From positions 1-64,000 of the forward strand of contig JAHFWL010001001.1 of the NCBI GenBank assembly GCA_021292165.1: a stretch of 64,000 bases of DNA, given 5' to 3'. The first letter of the stretch is position 1; the number at the start of each line of letters is the position of its first letter. Under the pieces are notes generated by a model. It was not told where the DNA came from and ran no database searches. It saw only the letters and a program-made list of their open reading frames with translations. Shown piece after piece: positions 1 to 10,736 of this stretch. The translations under genes and the position numbers were made by a program. The DNA comes from Shinisaurus crocodilurus (taxonomy: Eukaryota; Chordata; Lepidosauria; Squamata; Shinisauridae).

Positions 1-1913
1 AAGCCATTCTTTTCTAACTGTTAGTGCCTACTGAGGAAGCAGTTGTGCAAAATACGACTGGAAAGGTAGCAGTTGCATTTTGCATGGGCTGTAGGGATTT
101 GACAGACATTGGCAGACAGACAGAGGTCAAGTTCACATGTAACACTAAGCCACCGTGGGTTGGCTGTTCACTCACCAACCCACATTACTCCCAACAAATG
201 ACTGGGCGAGCAGCGGCACAACATAGCTTGTTTCCCCCCTCATTCCTTCAGCCCATTGTCTGCACATAACCCAGTATCCTTTGCAGCACAAGCCATCTTG
301 TCTCCTCATCCCAGCCCCCTCCCCACTCTGATCGCTTCCCCTTTCCGGAGAATTTACTTCATTCACCACCATTTTTTTTTAAAAAAAATGTTGCTTTCGG
401 AGTACACAAATGGGGTCGTATTTTTTTAAATTATTATCCCCCCCCCCAGGCTTTCACTAGTGCACAAGAGCACAGATTCAGCTGTCAGATATGTGCAGTC
501 TTGCCTTGTCAATTTCCTTGTATGTTTCAACTGTCAAAGGGAGCATGGAAGTGGAGTAGGTAACATACACGGAAAGGGACAAAGCGAGATTAGACTACTG
601 TACATATAGGCTCATTTTTGTGCACAGTTTTGAAGAATGGGGGGTGGGGGAATGATAGTAAGAGAAAGGAGGGAACCCATTTGTGCAATTCAGAAAAGGG
701 GGGATGTGAACAAAGTAAGTGCACCAAGGGGTGGGGCAAGACAATACCTCCCTCTTGGCAATGTAATCCTTTCACACTTCTCGGTGTCCTCTTCTCCCTT
801 TCAACACTTCCCAAGTCTCCAGCATGTCCAGAAAGGGGAGTTACTGGCTTCCCCCACCTTTTCATGGCTCCTTTTGGATCAGTTATTGCAGTTGCACAAA
901 TTTCTCCTCCATTTACTTCCCGGCCTCTAAATTTGAACACACACACCACACACACACAGATGACCCATGACAGCCTGAAGCACCAAAAAAAAAAAAAAAA
1001 AGATGGCGAGTGAGTGAGGGTCCTTCCAAAGTGTCATTTGGGCATGGTAGAGGGGTAATCACTGGCAAGGGAGGTTGGATTCAGCACTGGAGAGATCATG
1101 AGCTTTTTTGCTGCTCTTGCCAAGCGGCTCTGTAGCCACTTGGCACAAGCTACAGTGCTGGGTTCAGACATCACAGCAAGCCACTCAGAGAACAAGCTAT
1201 CCTCAACAACCCTACCACAAGCCATGGGTTTCTCAGGGTGGCTTGTTGGTGAAAAACAACCCCTGCTGAATCGCCCGTGCCAGGTTCAGACATCACAGTA
1301 AGCCATGCTGACACTAACATGGCTCACAACTTCAGTGGCTTATCATGACGTGTGAACACAGACAGACAGACAGACAGACATAGAGACTGACGGACAGACA
1401 CACAAGGAGACAGACAGTTATAGTATGCAGTAGCAGGAACAATTCTAAACGTCAAGCATTAAAACTCTAGTATTGATAACAATGTTTAGGTATTTGGCTA
1501 CTAAGGAAGTAATGTTGACATTGACCGCCATCAAGACAAAAAGCAAGCAGCAGTCTCTTGATATATAATCTCCAAATATCTCAAGTAGGAAGGGTTATTG
1601 ACACCACCTTACGTTAATGGCTAAATGGCCCTTAATGGTGCAAATCCAAATGCACCCTGGACAGTTGATGAGATGAAAGGCGATGCCTTCTTTCTCACTC
1701 CCAGGAGGCATTGGGAGACAGTTTCCACCACCCGCTAGCTACTGGGTAAAAAATAGAGCATGGCTCATTCAATGCTCACTAAGCTTGTTCTATTTTTGCC
1801 CCCCGCCTAAAGATGGTTGTCACGTCCTATCTCCTTTACCAGCTTACCAATTCTTCGGTCTAGATCTGCTTCCATGTTTTCCTTGTGACTCCTGAGGCCT
1901 GTGCCATTGATTT
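1..1913. other. NOS1 intron 2, no gene seen
   Basis: No exon or named repeat was recognised. The stretch holds a CA run near 940-957, poly-A at 984-1001, a (CAGA)n microsatellite at 1358-1380, and a 23-bp direct repeat (GGTTCAGACATCACAGYAAG and neighbours) at 1161-1183 and 1283-1305. The open frames here carry no recognisable domain. Confidence 0.6.
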
Positions 1914-2042
1914 GATGATTGATTGATTTGATTTGTTCCCCACCTTTCTACCAAGAAAAATGGCACTCAAGGTGGCTTACAATCATAAATAAAACTTGAT
2001 TAAAACAGTAATAAAGCAATGCAATACGATGATACATAAAAC
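1914..2042 (-). mobile_element. L2-like LINE 3' end fragment
   Basis: The motif CCCCACCTTTCTACCAAG, then CTCAAGGTGGCTTACAAT and an A-rich stretch, is the reverse complement of the 3' tail seen at 50640-50700 in the L2-like fragment. Confidence 0.5.
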
Positions 2043-2051
2043 AGCTACATC

Positions 2052-2620
2052 CAGGGATGGGAACTTGGACTCCAGGACTCGACTCGTGAGTCGGACTGAG
2101 TCCCCCCTCTGACCCGAGTCCCAATATTTTTAATGGTACTCGAGACTCGACTCGGGACTCGAGACCAAGGACTCTTCAACATCCCTGGGCTGTGCCAGAA
2201 GGAGTGGAGAGAAGTGCAATCACCGGCGAAGATTTTATTTTTTAAAATCATTTCCCCAAAATGCAACCTTTCAGACATTTTGGGTTTGGCTGCCTCTGCC
2301 TGCCTGCTTTGGGGTTCCCTGCCTCCTCTGCCTGCCTGGTTATTTTGGGTTTGTCTGCCTGGTCTGTTCTTGTCAAAATCAGTGGCAGAGTTTTGAAATA
2401 AAAAGGCACACTTGTGCCTAGAATTTATTTAAGCCACACATCTGAAGTAGCCTTATTTTGTTGGGGGAAAACCCCATTGATTTTAAGAGGGACTCGTGGA
2501 GTCAGCTTTGGGAGGGACTCGGGAAACGGGACTCATGAGTCACCATTTTGGACCAAGGACTCGGACTTGAGACTCGGGTCCAAAGACTCGTGACTCGAGA
2601 CCAAGGACTCTTCAACATCC
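2052..2620. mobile_element. GACTCG-array element, copy 1 (hAT-like ends)
   Basis: It starts CAGGGATGGGAAC and ends ACATCCCTG. Flanks GCTACATC and GCGACATC match at 7 of 8, an hAT-sized target duplication. Both subterminal zones are dense arrays of GACTCG/CGAGTC; the middle is unrelated unique sequence. A second, inverted copy lies at 6866-7540. Confidence 0.65.
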
Positions 2621-2639
2621 CTGGCGACATCCTCCTTCT

Positions 2640-2995
2640 GTACAAGGGGCCATAGCTCAGTGGTATTTATTTGTTTGTTTATTACGTTCATATCCCACCT
2701 TTCTTCCATCGTGGAACTCAAGGTGGCTACATGCAGTTCCCAGGTGGTCTCCCCTCCATGTACTGACCAGACCCAGAGCTGCTTAAGCTTCAGCAAGGCG
2801 GCTGCCTCATGTGCCTTCAGACCATGCCCTGATAGATTGTGTCTTCTGAATGCAGGAGGTCCCAGGTTTAATCTCCAGCAGCCGCAGGCAGGGCTGAGAA
2901 GGGCTCCTGTCTGAAATCCTGGAGAGATACTACCAGTGTAGAAAATACTGCGCTAGATGGAGCAACGGTTTGAATTAGTGTAAGTCAGCTTCCTA
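2640..2995 (+). mobile_element. tRNA-Ala-like SINE interrupted by another element
   Basis: GGGGCCATAGCTCAGTGG starts a tRNA-like head. It breaks at about 2662, and resumes at about 2828 with the GAATGCAGGAGGTCCCAGG part and the usual body ending CTAGATGGA...CAGCTTCCTA. The interrupting piece (2663-2827) starts TATTTATTTG and carries ATATCCCACCTTTC, a LINE/SINE tail signature. Confidence 0.6.
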
Positions 2996-3009
2996 AATCA
3001 GGTAACCAG

Positions 3010-3480
3010 GAGATTTTCATTTCAGCTAATTTATTACGTTTCAATGCCACCCAATAGCTGAAGCTCTCTGTATGGTTTACAAAGATTAAAACCTTTAAAA
3101 ATACATTATAAAAACCATATACATACAAACGTGTAAACATACAGCAGAGAGAGAGACACACACACACATCTCTAAAAACAATTTTAAACAATCAGCAACA
3201 AGAAAAATGCAGGACCTTATTAAGACCGCGTCATATGCTGCAAAATGCCTGAGAGAAGAAGATCTTAACTTGGAACCAAAAAGATAACAATGTTGGTGCC
3301 AGGTGGGCCTTGTTGGGCAGATCATTCCAGAATTGGGGAGCCACCATTGAGAAGGCCCTCTCCCTTGTTGCTGCCTTCCTCCCTTGGAGGAGGCATCTGG
3401 AGAAGGACCTTAAAGTGATGATGAATGTAGTGTATGGGTAGGTTCATGCTGGGAGAATTTTTCAAGCTGGGCAGCAGGTG
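3010..3480 (-). mobile_element. LINE-like 3' fragment (CCCAATAGC family)
   Basis: TGCCACCCAATAGCTGAAGC, then an A-rich tract and GAGAAGGCCCTCTCCCTTGT. It shares its order of motifs with 34386-34815. The clade is not assigned. Confidence 0.5.
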
Positions 3481-3499
3481 CCCCGTTAGAAAATACAGG

Positions 3500-3580
3500 T
3501 TAATACAGGAACATAGGAGGCCACCTTATACCGAATCAGACCATTGTTCCATCTAGGTCAGCATTGTTGGCACTCAGAGG
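3500..3580 (-). mobile_element. tRNA-Ala-like SINE, 3' end only
   Basis: GGAACATAGGAGGCCACCTT and GAATCAGACCATTG are the reverse complement of the SINE body end seen at 16690-16736. Confidence 0.5.
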
Positions 3581-3888
3581 CATTGCTAGTACACAGAGCC
3601 ACACACCCCGAATGTAGTTTCCAGGACCCTCCAGTCTCCTCCCACAAGAATGCCTCCTTTCCCCCCTCTCCGAGGTCACTTTTCCGACCTCGGGAGAGCA
3701 GCTGGTGCGGTTCTTTCTGTGCCGGCTGCGGGGGAGAGGAGAGGGGGTTGGGAGCTTCGATTCCCAGCTCCGAGGCCAGAGTTCTGCCTCCAATCTGGGG
3801 ATCCGAAGTATCCTATGGTCCCTCAGGCACTGTCTAGGGGGCATAGGGTTGCTCCCTTAATTAGATGGTCATTGTAAGGTATTAAGTC

Positions 3889-4025
3889 AGAGGTGCGCAA
3901 CTTGGGCCCTCCAGGTGTTTTGGCCTACCACTCCCACAATCCCTCACCATTGGCTATGCTGGATTGGTCTGATGGGAGTTGTAGGCCAGAACGTCTGGAG
4001 GGCCACAAGTTGCCCACCCCTGTAC
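3889..4025. mobile_element. Foldback hAT-like MITE (CAACTTG...CAAGTTG family)
   Basis: A long imperfect hairpin whose arms read GCGCAACTTGGGCCCTCCAG and CTGGAGGGCCACAAGTTGC, with CAGAGGTG and CACCCCTG ends. A related copy is at 59505-59639. Confidence 0.6.
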
Positions 4026-4112
4026 AAGGGGAAGTGCTGTGTCTATAAAACTGGAGTAGGAATCATGGAAGGGACTGAGGGTGAGGAGCCTAGCTAGAAC
4101 TTTGTGAACTTT

Positions 4113-4330
4113 GAGAGCCATTATGGCGTAGTGGTGAGAGTGTTGGACTGGGACTCGGGAGATCCGGGTTCTAGTCCCCGCTCGGCCATGAAACTCACTG
4201 GGTGACTTTGGGCCAGTCACAGACTCTCAGCCTAACCTACCTCACAGGGTTGTCGTGAGGATAAAATGGAGAGGAGGATTGTGTAAACCACCTTGGGTTC
4301 CTTGCAGGAAAAAAGGCAGGGTATAAAATA
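4113..4330 (+). mobile_element. MIR-like tRNA SINE, sense copy
   Basis: The head has pol III boxes (TAGTGGTGAGAG and GGTTCTAGTCC). The body has TGGGTGACTTTGGGCCAGTC and AACCTACCTCACAGGGTTGT, a CORE/MIR-like arrangement, and the tail ends GGTATAAAATA. Its A/T tail resumes at 4540-4557 after the inverted copy. Confidence 0.75.
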
Positions 4331-4539
4331 TTTATTTATTTATTTATTACATTTATACCCCGCCTTTTTTCCTGCAAGGAACTCAAGGTGGCTTACATAA
4401 TCCTCCTTCTCCTCTCCATTTTATCCTCACAACAACCCTGTGAGGTAGGTTAGGCCCAAAGTCACCCAGTGAGTTTCATGGCCGAGCGGGGACTAGAACC
4501 GGGATCTCCTGAGTCCCAGTCCAACACTCTCACCACTAC
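4331..4539 (-). mobile_element. MIR-like tRNA SINE, inverted copy inserted in the tail of the previous one
   Basis: Reverse complement of the same SINE from its TTTATT tail to CACTCTCACCACTAC. Together with 4113-4330 it makes a tail-to-tail inverted repeat of about 210 bp per arm. Confidence 0.75.
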
Positions 4540-4616
4540 ATAAATAAATAAATAAACTGTGGTTGGGAATGTCCTGAGCTTCTGACTCCTCATTACACAT
4601 TGTCATTATCTCTAAT

Positions 4617-4663
<47 letters not shown>

Positions 4664-4664
4664 A
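4617..4664. repeat. (CT)n then (CTTT)n microsatellite
   Basis: Read directly: uninterrupted CT dinucleotides followed by CTTT units. Confidence 0.9.
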
Positions 4665-5571
4665 ACCTAACTCTGAATAACGCACCATCAAATACATCCT
4701 TGTTGGTTAGTTAGTTAGTTGATAACTGGGGGAAAGCATTTGGGCTTTCCCTAAAAAGTACCTTGCCTCTTACTGGCTACACCAGCTCCTTATCTTTCCA
4801 CATGATGGTCTTGTGTTCTTGCGTAGGAAGTGTTTGTCCTTTCTGCTGGGTACATTTCAAACTTGCGTCGATTAACTATAGGCTGCACGGGGAGGAGGGG
4901 GGGGTGTTGTCCTTCCTTTGCTTTGATCCCCTGTGACCTGTGTGCCAAGTGCCAGCTCTTAAGACCCCAGATCCCCTTTTCATGTGTTTGTGGCATTTCT
5001 TCATTAAGACCGTGCTAACGGGGCTAGTAATCGTATTTCCCACCCCCGCCCCCCCGAGCCTTCAGATTGCATCAGCTTCTTTTCTCCTTCGGTACATCTG
5101 GAATGTACTTGTCCTCGCAGGACTTTTCGAGGGAACACAAACTGCTGCCCTCACAAGGCCTACAGTTGGAAGGGAACTTGGTGGCCGAAACAAAGGTTCA
5201 TTAAGGACCTCTAAACAGTTCTTGCGTGGGGCACCTACCCAAGCCCTGTTCCAAGTTGGAACTCAAGTATTTCAGATGCGGCAAGCAAGTGGGAAGGCAA
5301 GGGAGAGACAGCCGAATGCGCAGTGAGTGACAGGCTGGTCCCGTGGCAGCGGAAGGGCAGTGGTGCCATCTAGGCAGGACTTTGGGGCAGATGTCCGGGG
5401 CCCCACTCAGCAGAACGAGCAGGAGGGTCCCCCAAACGCAGCAGGGCTTACCACATGTCAAAGTCGGTGAAAAGATGCACGTTACCATCTTAAGAAGGGT
5501 GGGGGCTTGTAAGACCTTTAAGTACAGAGCCTTAGTAAAATCACCGAACTGCACTACTGTGTAAGCTAGGT
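4665..5571. other. Intron 2, no gene or repeat recognised
   Basis: Mostly unique-looking sequence. The 117-aa and 128-aa open frames here overlap on opposite strands and resemble nothing I know. Confidence 0.5.
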
Positions 5572-5700
5572 CAAGGGTGAACAGAAAGTAGATCTCCAGA
5601 TGTTTCGGACGTCAACTCCCAGCATTCCTGAACATTGGCCGTGCTGGCAGGGGCTTCTGGGAGTTGAAGTCCAAAACATCAGGAGATCTCCCTTCTGCCT
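5572..5700. mobile_element. Foldback hAT-like MITE (AGATCTCCAGATG family), copy 1
   Basis: Arms AGTAGATCTCCAGATGTTT and AAACATCAGGAGATCT surround ACTCCCAGCATTCCTG and CTTCTGGGAGTTGAAG. Better preserved copies at 21170 and 39303 have 8-bp duplications. Confidence 0.6.
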
Positions 5701-6299
5701 CCCTCCTGATTGCTAGATGATACAATTGGGGTGATGTGCGTGTTTGACTTCCCTGTGTGTGGGAATGTGTGTGTTTTAAGTGAAAAGCAGCAGAGACTGT
5801 GAACAGGGGCAGAGGAGTGGGTGGGGAAGGGCTGCTTAACCCTTCCCTTCCCACCATTGTTCTGCTCAAAATCTCGTTTCCGCCCACCCAGTAGAAGAAG
5901 AAATGCAGGTAATTGAAGGGAAAAGCCATTTGGGAGAGGGTAACATTGAGTGTACATAGGATGGAAGGGGAAAGGGTTAAGCAGCCCCTCCCTTGCTGTT
6001 TCTCCAGGAAAACTGGCAGCTTCTAATGGCTGCTTTTCAGTGTGTGTGTGTGTGTTTGAGTCATTGGTACATGGTTCCCATGTCTCTCACATCTCAACAA
6101 CTCTAAAGCTGAGTAAGGGGTTGGCATTTCCAAGCATTTGCTGAGGCCCACCCCCCAGCGGGGGGGCAGTGGGGGGGACTGCTGCCAGCCCACACATCCC
6201 CCTGGCCCTGTTCCTCCTCCTCCTCCTCCTTGTTGTCACTGGCTGTTTCCCTGCCTTCTCTGCGCATAGAGGCAGCGACAAACTAGAGCACGCACCTTG
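5701..6299. other. Intron 2, no feature recognised
   Basis: Contains a short (GT)n run near 6042-6055 and a CCTCCT run near 6213-6228; nothing else was identified. Confidence 0.5.
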
Positions 6300-6840
6300 C
6301 AATCTCCCTCTGGGAAGTTGTGGGTATTGAGCTGAGAGGGAGAAGACAAGCGAATGGGTAGCGGTGACCAGTGGCGTGGTGGAGCCAGTGCTCGCAGGGA
6401 TGCAGCAACCACACTTTTTTTTATTATTATTATTAACAGGGACTCTGACATCATCTGCCGCCGCCACCCCCACCCCCCACCCCAGAATCCCCTCTTCCCT
6501 CTGAGCTTAGCTGCGATCCTCACAGTAGCTGACGGTGAGGGATGGATTTCCCCCAGCAACAATGCCTTGCCCCCCGTTGTCATGCAAAGTATTTTGGGGT
6601 GTCTTGGTCCTGAGTGGGCAGCTAGGACCCATGAGCTTGGCAAAAGACCTGCTCCTGGTGGAGAGGAAAACTGCTAGAACTGGGGTGTTGATATGGCTCA
6701 AAAACACAGCCGCCTGAATATTTCAACTCTCGGGGAGGACGTGGGGACCATCACACTGAGTGTCTCCACTTCAAAATTGACCACTATACCACTGGCAGTG
6801 ACAGTGGTAAAGAGGAGGAGGAGAACCCGACCAGAAAGGG
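6300..6840. mobile_element. Unclassified interspersed repeat, copy 1 (partner at 57310)
   Basis: Shares a colinear series of blocks with 57310-57970, including CATCATCTGCCGC, CTCTGAGCTTAGCTGC, CCCAGCAACAAT, TTTTGGGGTG and GACCTGCTCCTGGTGGAGA-like text. The clade is not assigned. Confidence 0.6.
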
Positions 6841-6865
6841 AGGCCTACTAAGGGCATCATACCCA

Positions 6866-7540
6866 GGGATGTTGAAGAGTCCTTGGTCTCGAGTCACGTG
6901 TCGAGTCACGAGTCTTTGGACCCAAGTCTCGAGTCTGAGTCCGAGTCCTTGGTCCAAAATGGTGACTCACGAGTCATGAGTCACTCCCAAAGCTGACTCC
7001 ACGAGTCCCTGTTAAAATCAATGGGGGTTTTTCCCCCCAACAAAATAAGGCTACTTCAGATGTGTGGCTTAAATAAATTCTAGGCACAAGTGTGCCTTTT
7101 TATTTCAAAACTCTGCCACTGATTTTGGCAAGAACAGACCAGGCAGACAAACCCAAAATAACCAGGCAGGCAGAGGAGGCAGGGAACCCCAAAGCAGGCA
7201 GGCAGAGGAGTTTGTCTTGGACAATTCAAACTGTGGAACTGGTCAAGAAGAGATCAGGCAGGCAGAGGAGGCAGGGAACCCCAAACAGGCAGGCAGAGGC
7301 AGCCAAACCCAAAATGTCTGAAAGGTTGCATTTTAGGAAAATGATTTTAAAAAATAAAATCTTTGCCGGCAATCTCACTTCTCTCCACTCCTTCTGGCAC
7401 AACCCAGGGATGTTGAAGAGTCCTTGGTCTCGAGTCTCGAGTCCGATTAAAAATATTGGGACTCGAGTGGGATTCGAGTCAGAGGAGGGACTCAGTCCGA
7501 CTCACGAGTCGAGTCCTGGAGTTCGAGTCCCCATCCCTGA
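6866..7540. mobile_element. GACTCG-array element, copy 2 (inverted relative to copy 1)
   Basis: Begins CAGGGATGTTGAAGAG and ends CATCCCTG. Both flanks of the element are GACTCG/CGAGTC arrays (about 6880-7010 and 7420-7530). The centre matches the reverse complement of 2200-2500. A second CAGGGATGTTGAAG lies inside at 7405. No clear 8-bp duplication was seen here. Confidence 0.65.
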
Positions 7541-7925
7541 CATCCCCCACAACCTCGAGCCAACCCTGACGAGGGGCATTTTAAATGCATGTTTTGTGGC
7601 TGAGCGAAACAGTGCAAAATAAGTGACTTCTGTTGGCTTGTATTGTACAAGGCTGGTGGCAGCTCCTACGCATCGATTTGAACACTGGGTCGTTGTTGGT
7701 ACCTTTTCCACACAAAGCGCGGCAAGCATTGTGCTCTCAGCTGTTTCCTAGGCAGGGAAAGGAGAGATTAGTCTATGGCTAAGCCTCCCGCCCTGAGCTG
7801 TGAGCTCTTGAGGCTGCTGCTGCTGGCTTTATAACCCTCTGGGATTTCCACGTCCCTGCACATGTTTGTGTACATGAGCAAATATATTGCTCCCTGCCAT
7901 TTACAAAGAGTTTTTTTGGGGGGAG
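7541..7925. other. Intron 2, nothing recognised
   Basis: No conserved domain or repeat identified by eye. Confidence 0.5.
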
Positions 7926-8036
7926 CATAGGTGGGAGAGCACATGCTTTGCATGCAGAACAGCCCAGGTTCAATCTCTGATATCTCCAGGTCGGATTAGG
8001 AAAGAGTTCAGTCTGAGCATGGAAAGCTGCTGCCAG
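7926..8036 (+). mobile_element. tRNA-Ala-like SINE fragment
   Basis: Contains ACATGCTTTGCATGCAGAAC and CAGGTTCAATCTCTG, the anticodon-loop and B-box parts of the tRNA-like head, followed by GGAAAGCTGCTGCCAGTA. Confidence 0.6.
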
Positions 8037-8197
8037 TAGGGTGGCCAGGTTCTTTATTTAACAGAGGACCATCCTCTATTTGAAGAGCTATCAGTGGACA
8101 GTCCTCTGAAGAGCTATCAGTGGACAGTCCTCTGTTTGATGGATTGTCCAGTCCAAGTGTGGTTTAAAGATAAAGAACCAGAAGAAGGGAGTGCAGG

Positions 8198-8762
8198 CAT
8201 AAGAACATAAGTAGAGCCATGCTTGATCAGACCGAGGATCCATCTAGTCCAGCATTCTGTTCACACAGTAGCCAACTAGCTGCCCATGGGAAATCCACAA
8301 GCAGGTCATGAGTGCAACAGCACCCTCCTGCCCATGTTCCCCAGCAACTGGTATACATAATGGTGTAGTGGTGAGAGTGTTGGACTGGGACTCCGGAGAT
8401 CCAGGTTCTAGTCCCCGCTTGGCCATGAAACTCACTGGGTGACTTTGGGCCAGTCACTGACTCTCAGCCTAACCTACCTCACAGGGTTGTTGTGAGGATA
8501 AACTGGAGAGGATTATGTAAGCCGCCTTGGGTTCCTTTCAGGAAAAAAGGTGGGGTATGTATAAATAAATAAATAAATAAATAAATAAATAGGCACACTG
8601 CCTCTAATACTGGAGGTAGCATATAGCCATCAGGACTACTAGCCATTGATAGCCTTCTCCTCCATGCATTTGTCCAGTCCCCTTTTAAAGCTGTCCAGAT
8701 TGGTGGCCATCACTTCACTACATCTTGTGGAAGTGAATTCCAGGCAGGAGGCTGGAAGTTCT
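8198..8762 (-). mobile_element. CR1 LINE 3' fragment split by a SINE
   Basis: Reverse complement of the CR1 3' part (AAGAACATAAG ... CCATCTAGTCCAGCATTCTG ... GTGGCCATCAC). It breaks at 8356 and resumes at 8593 exactly where the family reads on, so the SINE arrived later. Confidence 0.75.
8357..8592 (+). mobile_element. MIR-like tRNA SINE nested in CR1
   Basis: GGTGTAGTGGTGAGAGTGTT start, CCAGGTTCTAGTCCCC B-box, AAAAAAGGTGGGGTATG then (ATAA)n tail. Confidence 0.8.
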
Positions 8763-9224
8763 CCATCCAGAGATAGCAGCCCCTCAAGGGCAGCCTGAAC
8801 AGGCAGACGCACAGGTCACCTGGTCACAGTCTTCCCCGAGACGCATTTCTATTCAAACAGGGAGGCACGTGGGTCACCTGGTCTGAGTGGCTGGTGGGAT
8901 GCATTTCTATTTAAATTACGGTGATTATTTTTAAACGTGCAAATGTCGTGAGAATCTGTGTCCTCTTTTGTCCTCTCTTTTTAGCGATGCATTTCCTCGT
9001 TTTATGTCCATGTGCAAGTAGCTGCCAGTCAGTGCTTGATCACTGAGATAAGACTCCCTCGCTAGCTTCGGGCAGCGTCACTCTGAGCTACCTTTATCTA
9101 GTTAAGTCTGAACCAGCCAAGAGAGTCCCAGGTCCAAGTACCCCATGCCTCAAATTCAAGGATCTCGGTTTAAGGCTGGGAATGACCTCTGCCCGAGCCC
9201 TGAACAAACCAGTACTTCTCAGAG
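8763..9224. other. Intron 2, weakly repetitive
   Basis: CACAGGTCACCTGGTCACAG and GCATTTCTATTTAAATTA recur near 14880-14940, so this is part of an unclassified repeat; no gene was seen. Confidence 0.45.
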
Positions 9225-10040
9225 TCATCATCATCAGGCGATCACTCGTGACCAAGTAAGATTGTCTTCCGGGATAAAAGGAGGAAATTCTAAAGAAGAT
9301 TGTGTAGACTCTAGCGATGGGTCCGTAAGTGACTGTGGAGGCCAATTCTAGATCCACACAGCTTCCCACAGTGAGGACACAGGTTACCAGATAGAAGATG
9401 GTCCTGTAAAGGATTCATTTGATGTGCTTTTCGCTTAGCACGTTTCTCCCTTCACCTTGCACTCGGGCTTCTTCAAAGTCCATGGAGCCTTTGAAAGGCC
9501 AACCTCCATTTAGATCGTTCATGGGCCAGAGCTTCCCAGTTTTCGATGTTTATATTGCATTTTTTTAGATTAGCCTTATGAACATCTTTAAACCTCTTAT
9601 ATTGACCACCGATATTCCGCTTTCCATCCTTGAGTTGGGAGTAAAGTAACTGCTTTGGGAGACGGCAGTCAGGCATTCGAACAACATGACCGGTCCACTG
9701 AAGTTGGCATTGAAGGATCGTTTTTTTCAATGCTAGTAGTCTTTGCTTCTTCCAGTACACTGACATTTGTTCGCCTATCTTCCCAAGTAATTTGCAGGAT
9801 TTTCCGGAGGCAACGTTGATGAAACCTTTCAAGGAGGTGGAAGTGACGTTTATAGATAGTCCATGTTTCGCAGGCATACAATAAAGTTGGTAATACAATG
9901 GCTTCATAAACCAGTGTTTTGGTCTTCTTACAAATATCCCGATCCTCGAACACTCTATGTTTCATTCGAGAAAATGCGGCACTTGCGGAGCTCAGACGAT
10001 GCTGGATTTCACTGTCGATGTTAGCTGTAACCACAGTCTG
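9225..10040 (-). pseudogene. Degenerate non-LTR retrotransposon, reverse transcriptase C-terminus and 3' UTR
   Basis: On the minus strand the translation shows YEAIVLPTLLYACETWTIY, the FHQRCLRKILQITWEDR block, then after a frame change LQWTGHVVRMPDCRLPKQLL and ENWEALAHERSKWR. These are the typical C-terminal blocks of LINE reverse transcriptases of the RTE/Ingi-like kind (clade uncertain). The frame changes at a T7 run (9721-9727). The 3' UTR and the CAT-repeat tail lie at 9225-9460; a second copy of that UTR is at 11937-12205. Confidence 0.75.
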
Positions 10041-10169
10041 CTTGGAGTAGGCGGTTATGCATAGACTCTCTGTTCTCAGCGGATGATGTGCACACACTGC
10101 GCATACACTTTTCATTATGTCCTTTCCTAGAATACTGAAATTTCAATTCATTGGATGGGTGTATTGCGC

Positions 10170-10310
10170 ATATAATAAACAACTTTGGGTTAGATCCAGA
10201 CCCAGACTTTGGGTTGGATCCAAGCTTAGTCATACTTAGAGTAGACCCACTGGAATCAATGGGACTTAAGTTATTTCAGTGGGTCTACTCTAAGTTTGGA
10301 TCCAATTCAT
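10170..10310. mobile_element. Palindromic element (AGAGTAGACCCA family), copy 1
   Basis: Arms ACTTAGAGTAGACCCACTG and CAGTGGGTCTACTCTAAGT with a short spacer. A second copy with longer arms is at 56148-56258. Confidence 0.65.
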
Positions 10311-10690
10311 ATATTTCCCCCAAGGAAGCTACTACCGGCTTGTCTTTTTGACCTCGACTCCTTCTTCCTAATTGCGGTGACGTCTGGGGGAGTTCATTAT
10401 AGTTGTTCAGTGTGGTGAGAGCGTTGCATTCTGCACGTGATTAGCAACACCGTTAATACTTCACATGTCCCACGAGTGCCCCTGGTGAGCTTTTGCTTCC
10501 AGCCAAGACTTGAAAGTTCCGCTCTCCTGTTTTGTGGAAAGTGTGTTTTGCTTCAGCTCAGCTGCTCTTGGGTTTACATGTTCTCATGCTGTTACCGCCA
10601 CAGTGTGGAACCATTATTGTGCAGTTATCTTAAGTTTGGGGTGTGTTGTTCTTGGCTAGCGTTTCAACTGTGGGTGGAGTTCTGCTTCCT

Positions 10691-10736
<46 letters not shown>

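Noticed and set aside
7092..7622. 176-aa plus-strand open frame
   Set aside because: It lies inside the GACTCG-array element; its repetitive QAEEA-like text comes from CAGGCAGGCAGAGG repeats.
9473..10115. Possible cellular gene on the minus strand
   Set aside because: The blocks LLYACETW and WTGHVVRM are reverse-transcriptase C-terminal signatures, and the frame is broken at a T7 run.
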